NCBI GenBank assembly: GCA_910586065.1
Contig: CAJUGI010000002.1
Location: 185,968 to 249,967, forward strand
Reading direction: 5' to 3'
Length of the DNA: 64,000 bases
From: an uncultured Christensenella sp.
GTDB taxonomy: Bacteria; Bacillota; Clostridia; Christensenellales; Borkfalkiaceae
Shown: one piece after another, positions 18,101 to 25,201 of the stretch
Layout: each line of letters opens with the position of its first letter
Numbering within the stretch: the stretch's first letter is position 1
Position numbers and translations under genes: made by a program
Notes under the pieces: generated by a model
The model's database searches: none
The model's input: only the letters and a program-made list of their open reading frames with translations
Told to the model about the DNA's origin: nothing

Positions 18101-20751
18101 CGGAATGGATACGCCGTGCGCTTGAAATAGACAAGGCACGCGCAATGATGCTCTCCAATACGGATTTAAGCAGTAATTTCGTCGGCTTCGGCGGCGTAAA
18201 CGAAAAAAAGCGCGCCGAATTTATGCGTCCGCTTTATGAACTGCACGACATCTGCGCCGAAACGTTTATGGACTACAATGCGGACGCGTTCAACAGCGTT
18301 TGCGTCAAATCGCAGGGCGGAGCGTTAAAGCCGCTCGTAATAGGCTTAATAAATGCGGCAACGTCGTTCGTTCGCAGCGCGGATAGTTATTTAAAAACCG
18401 TCAAAGCTGACAAATCCGCATATAACGATGAAGACGTATTCGATTGTTACACTAAAAAATGCACCGCGCTAATCGACAACGTCGATATGCTTCCCGCTTG
18501 GTGTATGTATAAGCAAACGGCTAAAAAGCTCAACGAATACGGCCTGACTTTTATGACCGACGCTATGGAAAGCGGTAAAATAAGCGGGAAACAGCTTCTT
18601 TCCGCTTTCCGTAAAAACGTTTACCGCAACTTTATTCAAACTAATATTCCCGCGGATGAAAGTCTTGCGGCTTTCTCGGCGAGCGTTCTCGACGAAAACG
18701 CGGCGATTTTCTCTCAGCTTTTAGAAGAATTTTCAAAGCTCACAAAGGAAAAAATCCGTGCAACACTTGTTTCAAAACTCCCCGAGCCCGAAACCGAAGG
18801 TAAGCTTGCGCTAGAACTTATGACGTTCCAGCGCAAAATAAAGGGCAATATAAAGGGCGTGAACCTTCGCTCTATATTTACGGAAATTCCCGAACTATTA
18901 AAGGTTGTGGCTCCCTGTATGCTGATGAGCCCCAATACCGTTTCGCAGTATCTCCCTGCCGACCCCGAATTGTTCGACCTCGTAATCTTCGACGAAGCTT
19001 CCCAAATGCCCACGTGCGAGGCGGTTCCGTCGCTGGCAAGGGCAAAGAGCGCAATAATCGTCGGCGATCCCAAACAAATGCCGCCCACGTCATTCTTCAC
19101 GGGCTTCGGCGCAGACGAAGACCATCCCGAAGCGGAGGATTTGGAAAGCGTCCTCGAAGACTGTCTGGCTTTGGGAATGCCCGAAATGCATCTTATCTGG
19201 CACTACCGCTCCAAGCACGAAAGTTTAATTGCGTTCTCAAATTTAACTTACTATTCTTCGCGGCTTTGCACTTTCCCTTCGCCCGACGCACTCGACAGTA
19301 AAGTCACGCTCCGTTATATCGAAAACGGCGTATACGAGCGCGGAACCACAAAGTGCAACAAGGAAGAGGCGGAAGCTCTCGTGCAGGAGGTTATCCGCCG
19401 CTTAAAGGACGAAAAACTCCGCCGTTCGAGTATAGGTATAGTAACTTTTTCCACCCCTCAGCAGGTGTATGTCGAAAGGCTTTTATCCAAGGAAATTTCC
19501 AAACGCGGACTCGAGGAGGCGGCTTACGAGAGAGAAGAACCGTTATTCGTCAAAAATCTCGAAAACGTTCAGGGCGACGAGAGAGACGTAATTTTATTCT
19601 CAGTCTGCTACGGGCCCGACAAAATGGGCAAAATTTCTTTAAACTTCGGACCGTTAAACCAGTTCGGCGGTTGGCGCCGTTTAAACGTTGCCGTTTCACG
19701 CGCAAGGGAAGAGATGCTGGTGTTCTCTTCTATGCGCTATTCGATGATAGATTTGTCGCGCACGACTTCGCGCGGCGTGGCGGGGCTTAAAGCGTTTTTG
19801 GAATTCGCCGAAAAAGGTAGGGCGAATATCTCCGTCAGAAGCGGCGACATAATCCTGAACCGTCAGGGCATAGGTAAGTTCATTGCGGAAGAACTGCAAA
19901 GCTATGGTTACGACTGCCGTTGCGATGTCGGCGTTTCGGACTTTAAACTTGACGTAGCCGTAGTCAATCCCAAAAACAAGCACGAATTTATTCTCGCCGT
20001 TCTTTGCGACGGTGCAAACAAATTCTCCGTAAAGGACCGCTCCGTAATGCAGGTGCAAACCTTAAAACGCAACAACTGGAACGTCTACAGGCTATATTCA
20101 ATCAACTTCTTCAACAATCCCAAGCGCGAAATCAAAAAGTTAAAGGACTATCTGGACAGGCTCACTGCCGACGGTAAGCCCGCGCAAATCAACTTCAAAA
20201 AGCCTTACCGCGCGGTTAAGGCGGAAATTAAAACCGTTGAGCCCGCCTATATTTTAAGCGGCGAAAACGACGCCGAAATCACAAGGGCAATAAAGGCGGT
20301 TTTAACTGCCGAAGAGCCTATATCTCTTCAATTCTTAACAGAACGCACGCTTTCGCTTTTTGGTATCGAAAAATCCGGCGTAAAACTTCAAAACAAACTT
20401 CGCGCTTTAATAGAAAGCTGTAATTTCCCGTCCGTTCAAATGCTCGGCAGCACTTATTATTTCAAGACGGATAAGTTCGGCGCGTTTGATAAGTGCCGCG
20501 TGGAGGACGGAACGCAATTGCGCTCCAAGGAATCGGATTACACCCCGTTCGACGTAATTTCTATGATTAAGGGTATTTTGCTGAGCAAAGTAAGTATGTA
20601 TCTTGACGAGCTTATTCCCGTTGTGTTAAAGGAACTTAAAGTCCCGCGCGCCACTGCGCAATTGTCGTCTTTCGTCCTTTCTTGCATAGATGAAGGCGTC
20701 AACCGCGGCTTATTCATCCGCTCCGTCTCCGACAGAATTTCTCTCGCCTGA
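15133..20751 (+). CDS. Giant DUF4011/DUF3320 superfamily-1 helicase with REase-like domain
   Basis: A 1872-residue protein, the largest here. The DUF4011 motif LLDLSLKNNLLNFR lies near residue 378. Superfamily-1 helicase motifs follow: Walker A GPPGTGKSQT near 669, IFDEASQMPTC near 1286, HYRSKHESL near 1357, VQGDERDVI near 1478 and VAVSRAREEM near 1518. A region near 1573-1665 matches the restriction-endonuclease-like domain of MTES_1575 type, but the usual ECDG is LCDG here, so the catalytic Glu appears lost. A DUF3320-like segment (SLQFLTERTLSLFGI) lies near 1730. I chose the ATG at 15133 because AAGAAGGG precedes it; the ATG at 15112 overlaps that site. Relatives (COG1112) occur in defence islands, but no defence partners adjoin it. 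Confidence 0.9.
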   Translation: MAAKNKKQIDTIEIEGELLNNVGYATYYSRLPLFTSFKIFNTATESARDLTVAVTGSTKLILPCDVKIEEIPNESSVEVSFPAVLNPKYLAEIEDAEVCTVGVKLLSSTDIICSLSAEVTAIPIDCWSGLSGNAEMLASFVRPKLSDCQKILAEAGLQLRTWGYSSEFSGYAGTDKSGVRGAAAALYAAIHRLNVESEPCGDLSSFTRTGDIADIIQNKSATPLQMALFAASCFEAAKLNPLILIGKNCVGVGVWLAESCFSSALQDDMQLLDKYVSDGVNNITVFESEDFFAHKNASYATSEAHAITKLRNGDYEICIDVKRCRIGGIYPMPLKVKTGSGYELLADSQFSYDARPEDVFDASKYEYGKTSSKESNWQRRLLDLSLKNNLLNFRYRRDCLHLISADLQEFCQKLEEKGKFNLLPVNTPVKDAVFFGDGKEVRNMAELIRIEMRSGKIRCMSSAENLQEVAGTLIRKARSAEEEAGAKTLYLAFGFLKWKHEDDREEKYAPLALLPVTVKRLKTQGVLLEAGEEYEVNTTLLEFLKQEFGIDIRGVEGQGLSPKEITAVFRAKTANMKGWYVYEDIYLSQFTFARYAMWADVKNNIKLYSKNPLVQSLMSNANKLGENKLEAANEDNGNPCDVLVPLPCDSTQYAAVARSQTGVSFVLHGPPGTGKSQTITNIIANAVAHGKRVLFVAEKQAALQVVKKRLVEVGVGEFCLELHSGKSTDKGEIIRSIENTLSLTAECDDEKFTGAGGRITETRNALRAPLAALHKKRRLGVSVYEGIVYYLQNKDAPELLNIESTFYDSLTKEKLAECESMLTTAQAAAKECGGVYRSPFSEVKLTECGEKTKTAVLCASGVVLAELRHLKNYLGMFLETFNQKVSKFTYKKLENLIAVATVLKEEGLKVFFECDGDELYKFYNANLRYDKETKHWLKHFKSLPDLDKYGADIEKELENWGENYRSSRTLLQVIKRINRCGRQMEEKEETEWIRRALEIDKARAMMLSNTDLSSNFVGFGGVNEKKRAEFMRPLYELHDICAETFMDYNADAFNSVCVKSQGGALKPLVIGLINAATSFVRSADSYLKTVKADKSAYNDEDVFDCYTKKCTALIDNVDMLPAWCMYKQTAKKLNEYGLTFMTDAMESGKISGKQLLSAFRKNVYRNFIQTNIPADESLAAFSASVLDENAAIFSQLLEEFSKLTKEKIRATLVSKLPEPETEGKLALELMTFQRKIKGNIKGVNLRSIFTEIPELLKVVAPCMLMSPNTVSQYLPADPELFDLVIFDEASQMPTCEAVPSLARAKSAIIVGDPKQMPPTSFFTGFGADEDHPEAEDLESVLEDCLALGMPEMHLIWHYRSKHESLIAFSNLTYYSSRLCTFPSPDALDSKVTLRYIENGVYERGTTKCNKEEAEALVQEVIRRLKDEKLRRSSIGIVTFSTPQQVYVERLLSKEISKRGLEEAAYEREEPLFVKNLENVQGDERDVILFSVCYGPDKMGKISLNFGPLNQFGGWRRLNVAVSRAREEMLVFSSMRYSMIDLSRTTSRGVAGLKAFLEFAEKGRANISVRSGDIILNRQGIGKFIAEELQSYGYDCRCDVGVSDFKLDVAVVNPKNKHEFILAVLCDGANKFSVKDRSVMQVQTLKRNNWNVYRLYSINFFNNPKREIKKLKDYLDRLTADGKPAQINFKKPYRAVKAEIKTVEPAYILSGENDAEITRAIKAVLTAEEPISLQFLTERTLSLFGIEKSGVKLQNKLRALIESCNFPSVQMLGSTYYFKTDKFGAFDKCRVEDGTQLRSKESDYTPFDVISMIKGILLSKVSMYLDELIPVVLKELKVPRATAQLSSFVLSCIDEGVNRGLFIRSVSDRISLA

Positions 20752-20843
20752 AACGCATTCATACGTCTGTCATTCTTAGGCTTGCCGAAGAATCTTTTTG
20801 CGCATTGCAACGCAATTTCTTGCGCAAAAAACAGTCACAACAA
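20752..20843. repeat. Short hairpin-rich intergenic segment
   Basis: Contains ATTCTTAGGCTTGCCGAAGAAT, an imperfect inverted repeat preceded by CTGTC. It resembles dispersed palindromic repeats of the TGTCATTCT...AGAATC type seen in many bacteria. I saw no second copy in this window. A TTGCGC pair (TTTTTGCGC and GCGCAAAAA) also flanks this region. Confidence 0.35.
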
Positions 20844-20874
20844 AAAAGCCCGCGATTTCCAATCGCGGGCTTTT
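20844..20874. terminator. Bidirectional terminator between helicase and xre operon
   Basis: GCCCGCGATT (20848-20857), loop TCC, AATCGCGGGC (20861-20870), with A-run upstream and T-run downstream. It serves the converging genes on both sides. Confidence 0.88.
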
Positions 20875-20887
20875 AAATTATATTAAA

Positions 20888-21100
20888 TTAATCTTCCAAA
20901 CCCAATAAATCGGCAGGGTCTAAATCGAGTAGCGAACATAAATCTGCAAAAGTTGTAATCGACGGCATAATGTCGCCTTTAACATAATGCGCCACGCACG
21001 ACGGTGAAACGGAAAGTTTTTCCGCAAGTTTCGTCTGCAAATATCCGCTTGTCTTAATTGCTTCTTTTATTCTCTTTTTAATCAGTTCCACATTTGCCAT
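20888..21100 (-). CDS. XRE-family HTH repressor-like protein (third of three)
   Basis: A 70-residue protein that is nearly all HTH: LQTKLAEKLSVSPSCVAHYVKGDIMPSITTFADL, ending DPADLLGLED. The start at 21100 gives MANVELIKKR; a weak GAAG precedes it. It is the last gene of a three-gene minus-strand xre operon (21519 to 20888). The recognition helix (SPSCVAHYVKG) differs from those of the other two, so it may bind another site or form heteromers. Confidence 0.85.
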   Translation of the reverse strand: MANVELIKKRIKEAIKTSGYLQTKLAEKLSVSPSCVAHYVKGDIMPSITTFADLCSLLDLDPADLLGLED

Positions 21101-21116
21101 TTTAAACTTCAATCTG

Positions 21117-21308
21117 TCAGCCCCATAAATAATCAGCAGAAACGTCTAAACACTCACACAAAAGATAAAGCGTTTCAATGCTCGGATAAGTTCTGCCCGC
21201 TTTAAAATTCGAAATATTTTGCCTTGTTGTATTGCAACATTTTGCAATTTCGCTCTGGTTCAAATTGGAATATTTAAGGCATTCGTTAAACCTTTCAGTG
21301 AATTTCAT
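21117..21308 (-). CDS. XRE-family HTH protein (second of three)
   Basis: A 63-residue HTH protein: LNQSEIAKCCNTTRQNISNFKAGRTYPSIETLYLL, ending DVSADYLWG. The start at 21308 (MKFTERF) lies 7 bases after the stop of the upstream xre gene. The GGAAG inside that gene's last codons (Gly-Leu-Glu-Asp) can act as the ribosome site, which would couple translation. The protein is truncated after YLWG compared with its sisters, which end YLxGLED. Confidence 0.85.
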   Translation of the reverse strand: MKFTERFNECLKYSNLNQSEIAKCCNTTRQNISNFKAGRTYPSIETLYLLCECLDVSADYLWG

Positions 21309-21315
21309 AAAATAA

Positions 21316-21519
21316 CTAATCTTCCAAACCGATAAGATAATCGGCAGAAACTTCAAAAAATTTCGCCAAAACAATAATGGCATTAATATTCGGCGTCCTT
21401 TCTCCGCTTTCCCAAAAAGAAATCGCACTCTTGCTCAAATTAGTAGCCTTTGCAAGTTCCACCTGTGTCAAATTTTTTTCGGTTCTCAGTTCTTTCAGCC
21501 TTTCCGCAAAAGTTTCCAT
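21316..21519 (-). CDS. XRE-family HTH repressor, first of three, divergent from 21601
   Basis: A 67-residue single-domain HTH: LTQVELAKATNLSKSAISFWESGERTPNINAII, ending EVSADYLIGLED. Single-domain XRE proteins of this size normally repress their own promoter. It is the promoter-proximal gene and faces the DUF6809-like gene across an 81-bp gap holding two dyads, so it is the likely binder of those sites. Its closest relative in the window is the XRE at 58487, which has the same length class, the same ending and the same promoter layout. Confidence 0.9.
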   Translation of the reverse strand: METFAERLKELRTEKNLTQVELAKATNLSKSAISFWESGERTPNINAIIVLAKFFEVSADYLIGLED

Positions 21520-21529
21520 AACTCAAATT

Positions 21530-21584
21530 ATTCACAATTGTGGAAAATTTGCTTGACTTTCCACGTTCGTGGAATTATTATAAT
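21530..21584 (+). promoter_or_regulatory. Double-dyad operator and promoter of the first xre module
   Basis: Promoter TTGACT (21553-21558), 17-base spacer, TATTAT (21576-21581). A perfect 16-bp dyad, TTCCACGTTCGTGGAA (21559-21574; 7-bp arms, 2-bp centre), starts directly after the -35 box and fills the spacer. A weaker copy, 5 of 7 arm pairs, lies at 21530-21545, exactly 29 bp upstream and 10 bases from the divergent xre start codon. Confidence 0.8.
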
Positions 21585-21600
21585 CATAAGGTGCAATTAT

Positions 21601-21861
21601 ATGAAATCAATAATAGAAGAAATTTATTTGAATAAGCAATGTGAAGAGGATACTGAAGAAACCGAAAATTACCGGAAGATACATAAAGAGGTAGAGGAAG
21701 TAATCGAGCGGATAAAAATTTTGTTGCCGCAAGCGCAAAAGGAACAAATTAACAAGCTTTATAATTTAATGTGCAGTCTCGGCAACGAGCGCGGACTTTA
21801 CGCCTATAAACAGGGCTTTAAGGAAGGCGTCCTCATTGCTTTTGAGACATTTAATTCCTGA
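21601..21861 (+). CDS. Small DUF6809-like protein controlled by xre
   Basis: An 86-residue, strongly charged helical protein, unknown function, paralogous to the protein at 2336 (same MKSII start; YKQGFKEGV near the end against FKFGLKAGL). Possible coiled coil from about residue 20 to 65. The ATG at 21601 has AAGGTG upstream. It is transcribed from the operator-promoter shared with the xre operon and is followed by a strong terminator, so it is a single-gene target. A toxin-antitoxin or stress-response role is possible but nothing in the sequence proves it. Confidence 0.75.
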   Translation: MKSIIEEIYLNKQCEEDTEETENYRKIHKEVEEVIERIKILLPQAQKEQINKLYNLMCSLGNERGLYAYKQGFKEGVLIAFETFNS

Positions 21862-21866
21862 CAAGC

Positions 21867-21909
21867 AAAAATCCCGCGGGGAACAACGTCTGTTCCCCGC
21901 GGGATTTTT
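21867..21909. terminator. Bidirectional terminator between 21601 gene and dapB
   Basis: A 19-base inverted repeat (21867-21885 with 21891-21909), 5-base loop, A5 and T5 at the ends. It serves both converging genes. Confidence 0.93.
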
Positions 21910-21922
21910 ATAGCGCTGAAAT

Positions 21923-22678
21923 TTACAAATTTTCCAAAACGTCCGTCATATCGTAAAGTCCGGCGCTTTTGCCGCAAATCCATTTTGCCGCCTTAATTGC
22001 GCCCGCCGCAAACACTTTTTTAGACCGCGCCGAGTGTGAAATCGTTACAATTTCATCCTCGCCCGCAAACATAACCTCGTGCTCGCCCACAATCGTTCCG
22101 CCGCGCACTGCGTGTATTCCGATTTCGTTTCCGCGCTTTCCAACCGCGCCCTCGCGGCCGTTCAAATACGGTTTGCCCCCGTCGTATGCCGCGTTTACGC
22201 TCTCGGCAAGCATCAATGCCGTGCCCGAAGGCGCGTCAACCTTTTTATTGTGATGTCTTTCTATTATCTCTATGTCAAATTTCTCACCCAGCGTTTGCGC
22301 GGCTTCTTTAACCAGTTTTACAATCAGGTTCACGCCCAACGAAAAGTTCGCCGTTTTAAAAACCGCCGTCTTTTTCGCCGCGTCGTTTATCATTTTAATA
22401 TGCTCGTCCGTGTACCCCGTCGCCGCCAACACCACGGGTTTTTTGTTTTTAACTGCCCACTCAAGCTCATCCTTCAAAATGGCGGGGGAGGAAAAGTCCA
22501 CAACAACGTCCGCAGGTGTGCAAACGTCGCTAAACGAGGCATATACCGGCACTTTTACGTTTTCCGGAGCCCTTAAATCAACCCCGCAAACCACTTCTGT
22601 TTCTCCGTCTCCGGCGCAAATATTCAAAACGTTTCCGCCCATTGCGCCGCCTATTCCGCAAATTAAAATCTTTACCAT
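21923..22678 (-). CDS. dapB: 4-hydroxy-tetrahydrodipicolinate reductase
   Basis: A 251-residue NAD(P)H-dependent reductase, second step of the diaminopimelate/lysine branch. N-terminal Rossmann ICGIGGAMGGNV, the signature ERHHNKKVDAPSGTALMLAE with the catalytic His-His and Lys, and GEHEVMFAGEDEIVTISHSA. Length is typical. Its start overlaps the dapA stop by 7 bases. It ends the asd-dapA-dapB operon, which begins at the lysine riboswitch. Confidence 0.97.
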   Translation of the reverse strand: MVKILICGIGGAMGGNVLNICAGDGETEVVCGVDLRAPENVKVPVYASFSDVCTPADVVVDFSSPAILKDELEWAVKNKKPVVLAATGYTDEHIKMINDAAKKTAVFKTANFSLGVNLIVKLVKEAAQTLGEKFDIEIIERHHNKKVDAPSGTALMLAESVNAAYDGGKPYLNGREGAVGKRGNEIGIHAVRGGTIVGEHEVMFAGEDEIVTISHSARSKKVFAAGAIKAAKWICGKSAGLYDMTDVLENL

Positions 22679-23562
22679 ACCTTTTTTAACCCCGCGTTGT
22701 CAATCGCGTTCTGTAAAATCACCTTGTTTTTGTCCTCAAGCTCGCTAAGGGGCGAACGCGGCGTTCCCGCCTTAAACCCAAGCATATTATAGGCTGCCTT
22801 TACCGGTATGGGGTTCACTTCCAAAAAGCAAGCGTCCTCCAAAGGCAACAAAAAGTCCTGCACTTCGTTCGCTTCGTCAAGTTTACCATCCCTTACAAGG
22901 TTATACATCTTTTTAACAAGCGCGGGCGCAATGTTCGAGGTAACCGAAATCAACCCCGCTCCGCCTATGGCAAGCATCGGCAAATTCAAAAAGTCCTCGC
23001 CGGAATACAAATCCATCTTCCCGCGGATTCTTCGCATCGTCTCGCATACCTGCGCCATATTGCCGCTCGCTTCCTTTATTCCCGCCATATTAGGCAGCGT
23101 AGCCAGTTTTTCCGCCGTTTCGGGCAGTATGTTAACGGCAGTGCGCGAGGGCACGTTATAAGCGATTACGGGAATTTTAACCGCCGCGCAAACCGCTTTG
23201 TAATATTCAAAAAGTCCCGCCTGCGTGCATTTGTTATAATAGGGGGTAACCACCAGAACGCCGTCCGCACCCAGCTCTTCGGCGCGTTTCGAAGCCGCAA
23301 CCGCTTTTGCAGTGTCGTTACTGCCCGTGCCTATTATAATTTTAATCCGCCCCGCGGCTTTTTTAACGGCGTATTTAATGGTTTCAACCTTTTCGTCCTC
23401 GGTCATTGTCGCAGGTTCGCCCGTCGTTCCCAAAACCACTAAAGCGTCGGTGCCGCCGTCAATCTGGTATTCAATCATCTTGCCGAACTCTTCAAAGTTC
23501 ACGCCGCGTTTGTCAAAGGGCGTAATCATCGCCGTAATAATCCCGTTACAAAATCCAATCAT
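22672..23562 (-). CDS. dapA: 4-hydroxy-tetrahydrodipicolinate synthase
   Basis: Condenses pyruvate with aspartate semialdehyde. 296 residues, a TIM-barrel aldolase. Motifs are GTTGEPATMTEDEK, VTPYYNKCTQAGL, AYNVPSRTAV with the catalytic Tyr, and GIKEASGN with the Schiff-base Lys. AAGAGG lies upstream of the ATG at 23562. It follows asd after 102 bases that hold no other gene. Confidence 0.97.
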   Translation of the reverse strand: MIGFCNGIITAMITPFDKRGVNFEEFGKMIEYQIDGGTDALVVLGTTGEPATMTEDEKVETIKYAVKKAAGRIKIIIGTGSNDTAKAVAASKRAEELGADGVLVVTPYYNKCTQAGLFEYYKAVCAAVKIPVIAYNVPSRTAVNILPETAEKLATLPNMAGIKEASGNMAQVCETMRRIRGKMDLYSGEDFLNLPMLAIGGAGLISVTSNIAPALVKKMYNLVRDGKLDEANEVQDFLLPLEDACFLEVNPIPVKAAYNMLGFKAGTPRSPLSELEDKNKVILQNAIDNAGLKKVW

Positions 23563-23664
23563 TATAAACCTCTTTTTGTTTTCAAAATAACCGCGTACTC
23601 CGCGCGCTTGTTAAATTACCCCGTATATATATTGTAATCAATCGCATTCGCAAATGTTCCGTTC

Positions 23665-24747
23665 TCAGTCAAAATACCCTTTCGCCGCAAGCAGTTCGGC
23701 AAGTAAAACCGCGCCGCCCGCCGCGCCCCGCAGGGTGTTGTGCGAAAATCCGATAAATTTGTAATCGAACAAATTATCCTCGCGGAGTCTCCCCGCGCAA
23801 ACCGCCATTCCGTTTTCGGTGTATCTGTCAAGCTTGGGCTGCGGGCGGTTGTCTTCCTCGAAATAGTGAATAAATTTAGCGGGGGCGGAGGGCAGTTTCA
23901 ATGTCTGCGGTTCGCCGTAAAAATCTGCCCACGCCTTCAAAATTTCTTCCTTTGCCGGCTTTTTTTCAAACTTCACAAAGCACGCGGCCGTGTGCCCGTC
24001 CGAAACAGGCACCCTCACGCACTGCGCCGTGATAACGGGCGCCGCCGCGGGCACAATTTTTCCGTTTACAATCTCGCCCCAGATTTTAAGCGGCTCCTTT
24101 TCGCTCTTTTCTTCCTCGCCGCCGATGTAGGGTATAACGTTATCCAAAATCTCCGGCATAGTCTCAAAAGTCTTGCCCGCGCCCGAAATCGCCTGATATG
24201 TGCACACAGCCGCGCTTACAATGCCGAATTTTTTTAAAGGGTGCAAAAGCGGCACGTAAGACTGAAGGGAGCAGTTGCTCTTAACCGCCACAAATCCGCG
24301 CTTCGTTCCAAGCCGTTTTCTCTGCGCGTTTATAACAAGCAGATGTTCCGCGTTTATTTCGGGAATAATCATCGGCACGTCGTCCGTAAAACGGTGCGCC
24401 GAATTGTTCGAAACTATCGGACACTCAAGCTTTGCATAGGACGTTTCAAGTTCCTTTATGTCGTCTTTCGGCATATTCACCGCGCAAAAGCAAAAATCAA
24501 CCGATTTTGCAATGGTTTTCATATCAGCCGCCGCGTCCATAACCTTAATATCCGCAAATTTTGCGGGCATAGGCTCGGCAAGATGCCACTTTTTAACGGC
24601 GTCCTTATATTTTTTGTCTGCCGAAGATGCCGAAGCCGCAAGGCAAGCAACCTCGAATTGCGGATGATTTTCCAAAAGCAGTAAAAATCTCTGCCCGACC
24701 ATTCCGGTGGCGCCTATCACGCCCACCTTATATTTTTTTGAACTCAT
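23665..24747 (-). CDS. asd: Aspartate-semialdehyde dehydrogenase
   Basis: Reduces aspartyl phosphate to the semialdehyde. 360 residues. VGVIGATGMVGQRF is the NADPH-binding start, and KSNCSLQSYVP carries the active-site Cys. GSGKTFETMP-like spacing (AISGAGKTFETMP) and the sequence around the Cys place it in the archaeal/fungal-type ASADH branch, not the E. coli type. The start at 24747 follows AAGGAG at 5 bases; an ATT-initiated frame 6 bases earlier is not needed. First gene of the operon and direct target of the lysine riboswitch. Confidence 0.95.
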   Translation of the reverse strand: MSSKKYKVGVIGATGMVGQRFLLLLENHPQFEVACLAASASSADKKYKDAVKKWHLAEPMPAKFADIKVMDAAADMKTIAKSVDFCFCAVNMPKDDIKELETSYAKLECPIVSNNSAHRFTDDVPMIIPEINAEHLLVINAQRKRLGTKRGFVAVKSNCSLQSYVPLLHPLKKFGIVSAAVCTYQAISGAGKTFETMPEILDNVIPYIGGEEEKSEKEPLKIWGEIVNGKIVPAAAPVITAQCVRVPVSDGHTAACFVKFEKKPAKEEILKAWADFYGEPQTLKLPSAPAKFIHYFEEDNRPQPKLDRYTENGMAVCAGRLREDNLFDYKFIGFSHNTLRGAAGGAVLLAELLAAKGYFD

Positions 24748-24769
24748 AATCACTCCTTAAAAAATAAAA

Positions 24770-24989
24770 AGACAGCTCAGCGCTGTCTCCGAATTTGTCA
24801 AAAAACAATAAAAACGGCATTAGCGCAACACTAAAAGTGACAGTCGCAAGGGTATTAACCCGTGCGCCCGACGCAGGTTAAGGAAACCCGCATCTCGGCG
24901 GAGGCGCCCTTTTGCCGCAACTTCAACGGAATTTCCCTTAAAAATTCCTTCGTCCACGGTTACTTTTGCCCGTCCGCTCCTCTGAATGC
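24770..24989 (-). ncRNA. Lysine riboswitch (L box) with terminator
   Basis: On the minus strand the leader contains AGAGGAGCGGAC (near 24983-24972), AAAAGTAACCG, AAAGGGCGCCTCCGCCGAGATG and GCGACTGTCA, which match the conserved L-box blocks in order. A closing stem can pair GCATT...AG near 24989 with CTAATGC near 24817-24823. Downstream, AGACAGC / GCTGTCT (24770-24788) followed by TTTTTATTTT is the intrinsic terminator. The class terminates transcription when lysine is bound. Its position ahead of asd-dapA-dapB fits end-product control of the DAP/lysine pathway. Confidence 0.93.
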
Positions 24990-24995
24990 AAAAAG

Positions 24996-25024
24996 ATGAT
25001 AACACATAATTATTAAAAAGTAAA
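24996..25024 (-). promoter_or_regulatory. Promoter of the lysine riboswitch operon
   Basis: On the minus strand TTTACT (25024-25019), 17-base spacer, TATCAT (25001-24996). The start of transcription falls just before the aptamer. Confidence 0.65.
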
Positions 25025-25089
25025 CAGATTTCGCTGTTAAAATACGTAAACATAGTTTACATTTCTTCCCAAACCGCGCGCAAAAATTA

Positions 25090-25118
25090 TTGACATCGCT
25101 TTTTTATTATAGTAAAAT
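25090..25118 (+). promoter_or_regulatory. Promoter of the 842-residue surface protein
   Basis: TTGACA (25090-25095), 17-base spacer, TAAAAT (25113-25118). The 80-base leader that follows has two small hairpins, GCGTAC...GTACGC and GCGCC...GGCGC, and no strong ribosome site. Confidence 0.75.
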
Positions 25119-25201
25119 AAACAGGTACAATTATTTTGCGTACGGCTGTACGCGGAAATTCAATTAAGTGAGCGCCTTAACGGCGCGGATGTGAGAAAGA
25201 T

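Noticed and set aside
15133..20751. Assigning the DUF4011 helicase to a named defence system such as Mokosh
   Set aside because: No PLD or kinase domain or partner gene is adjacent; only the helicase superfamily is shared.
24820..25053. Minus-strand open frame of 77 codons
   Set aside because: It lies inside the lysine riboswitch, which explains the conserved blocks.
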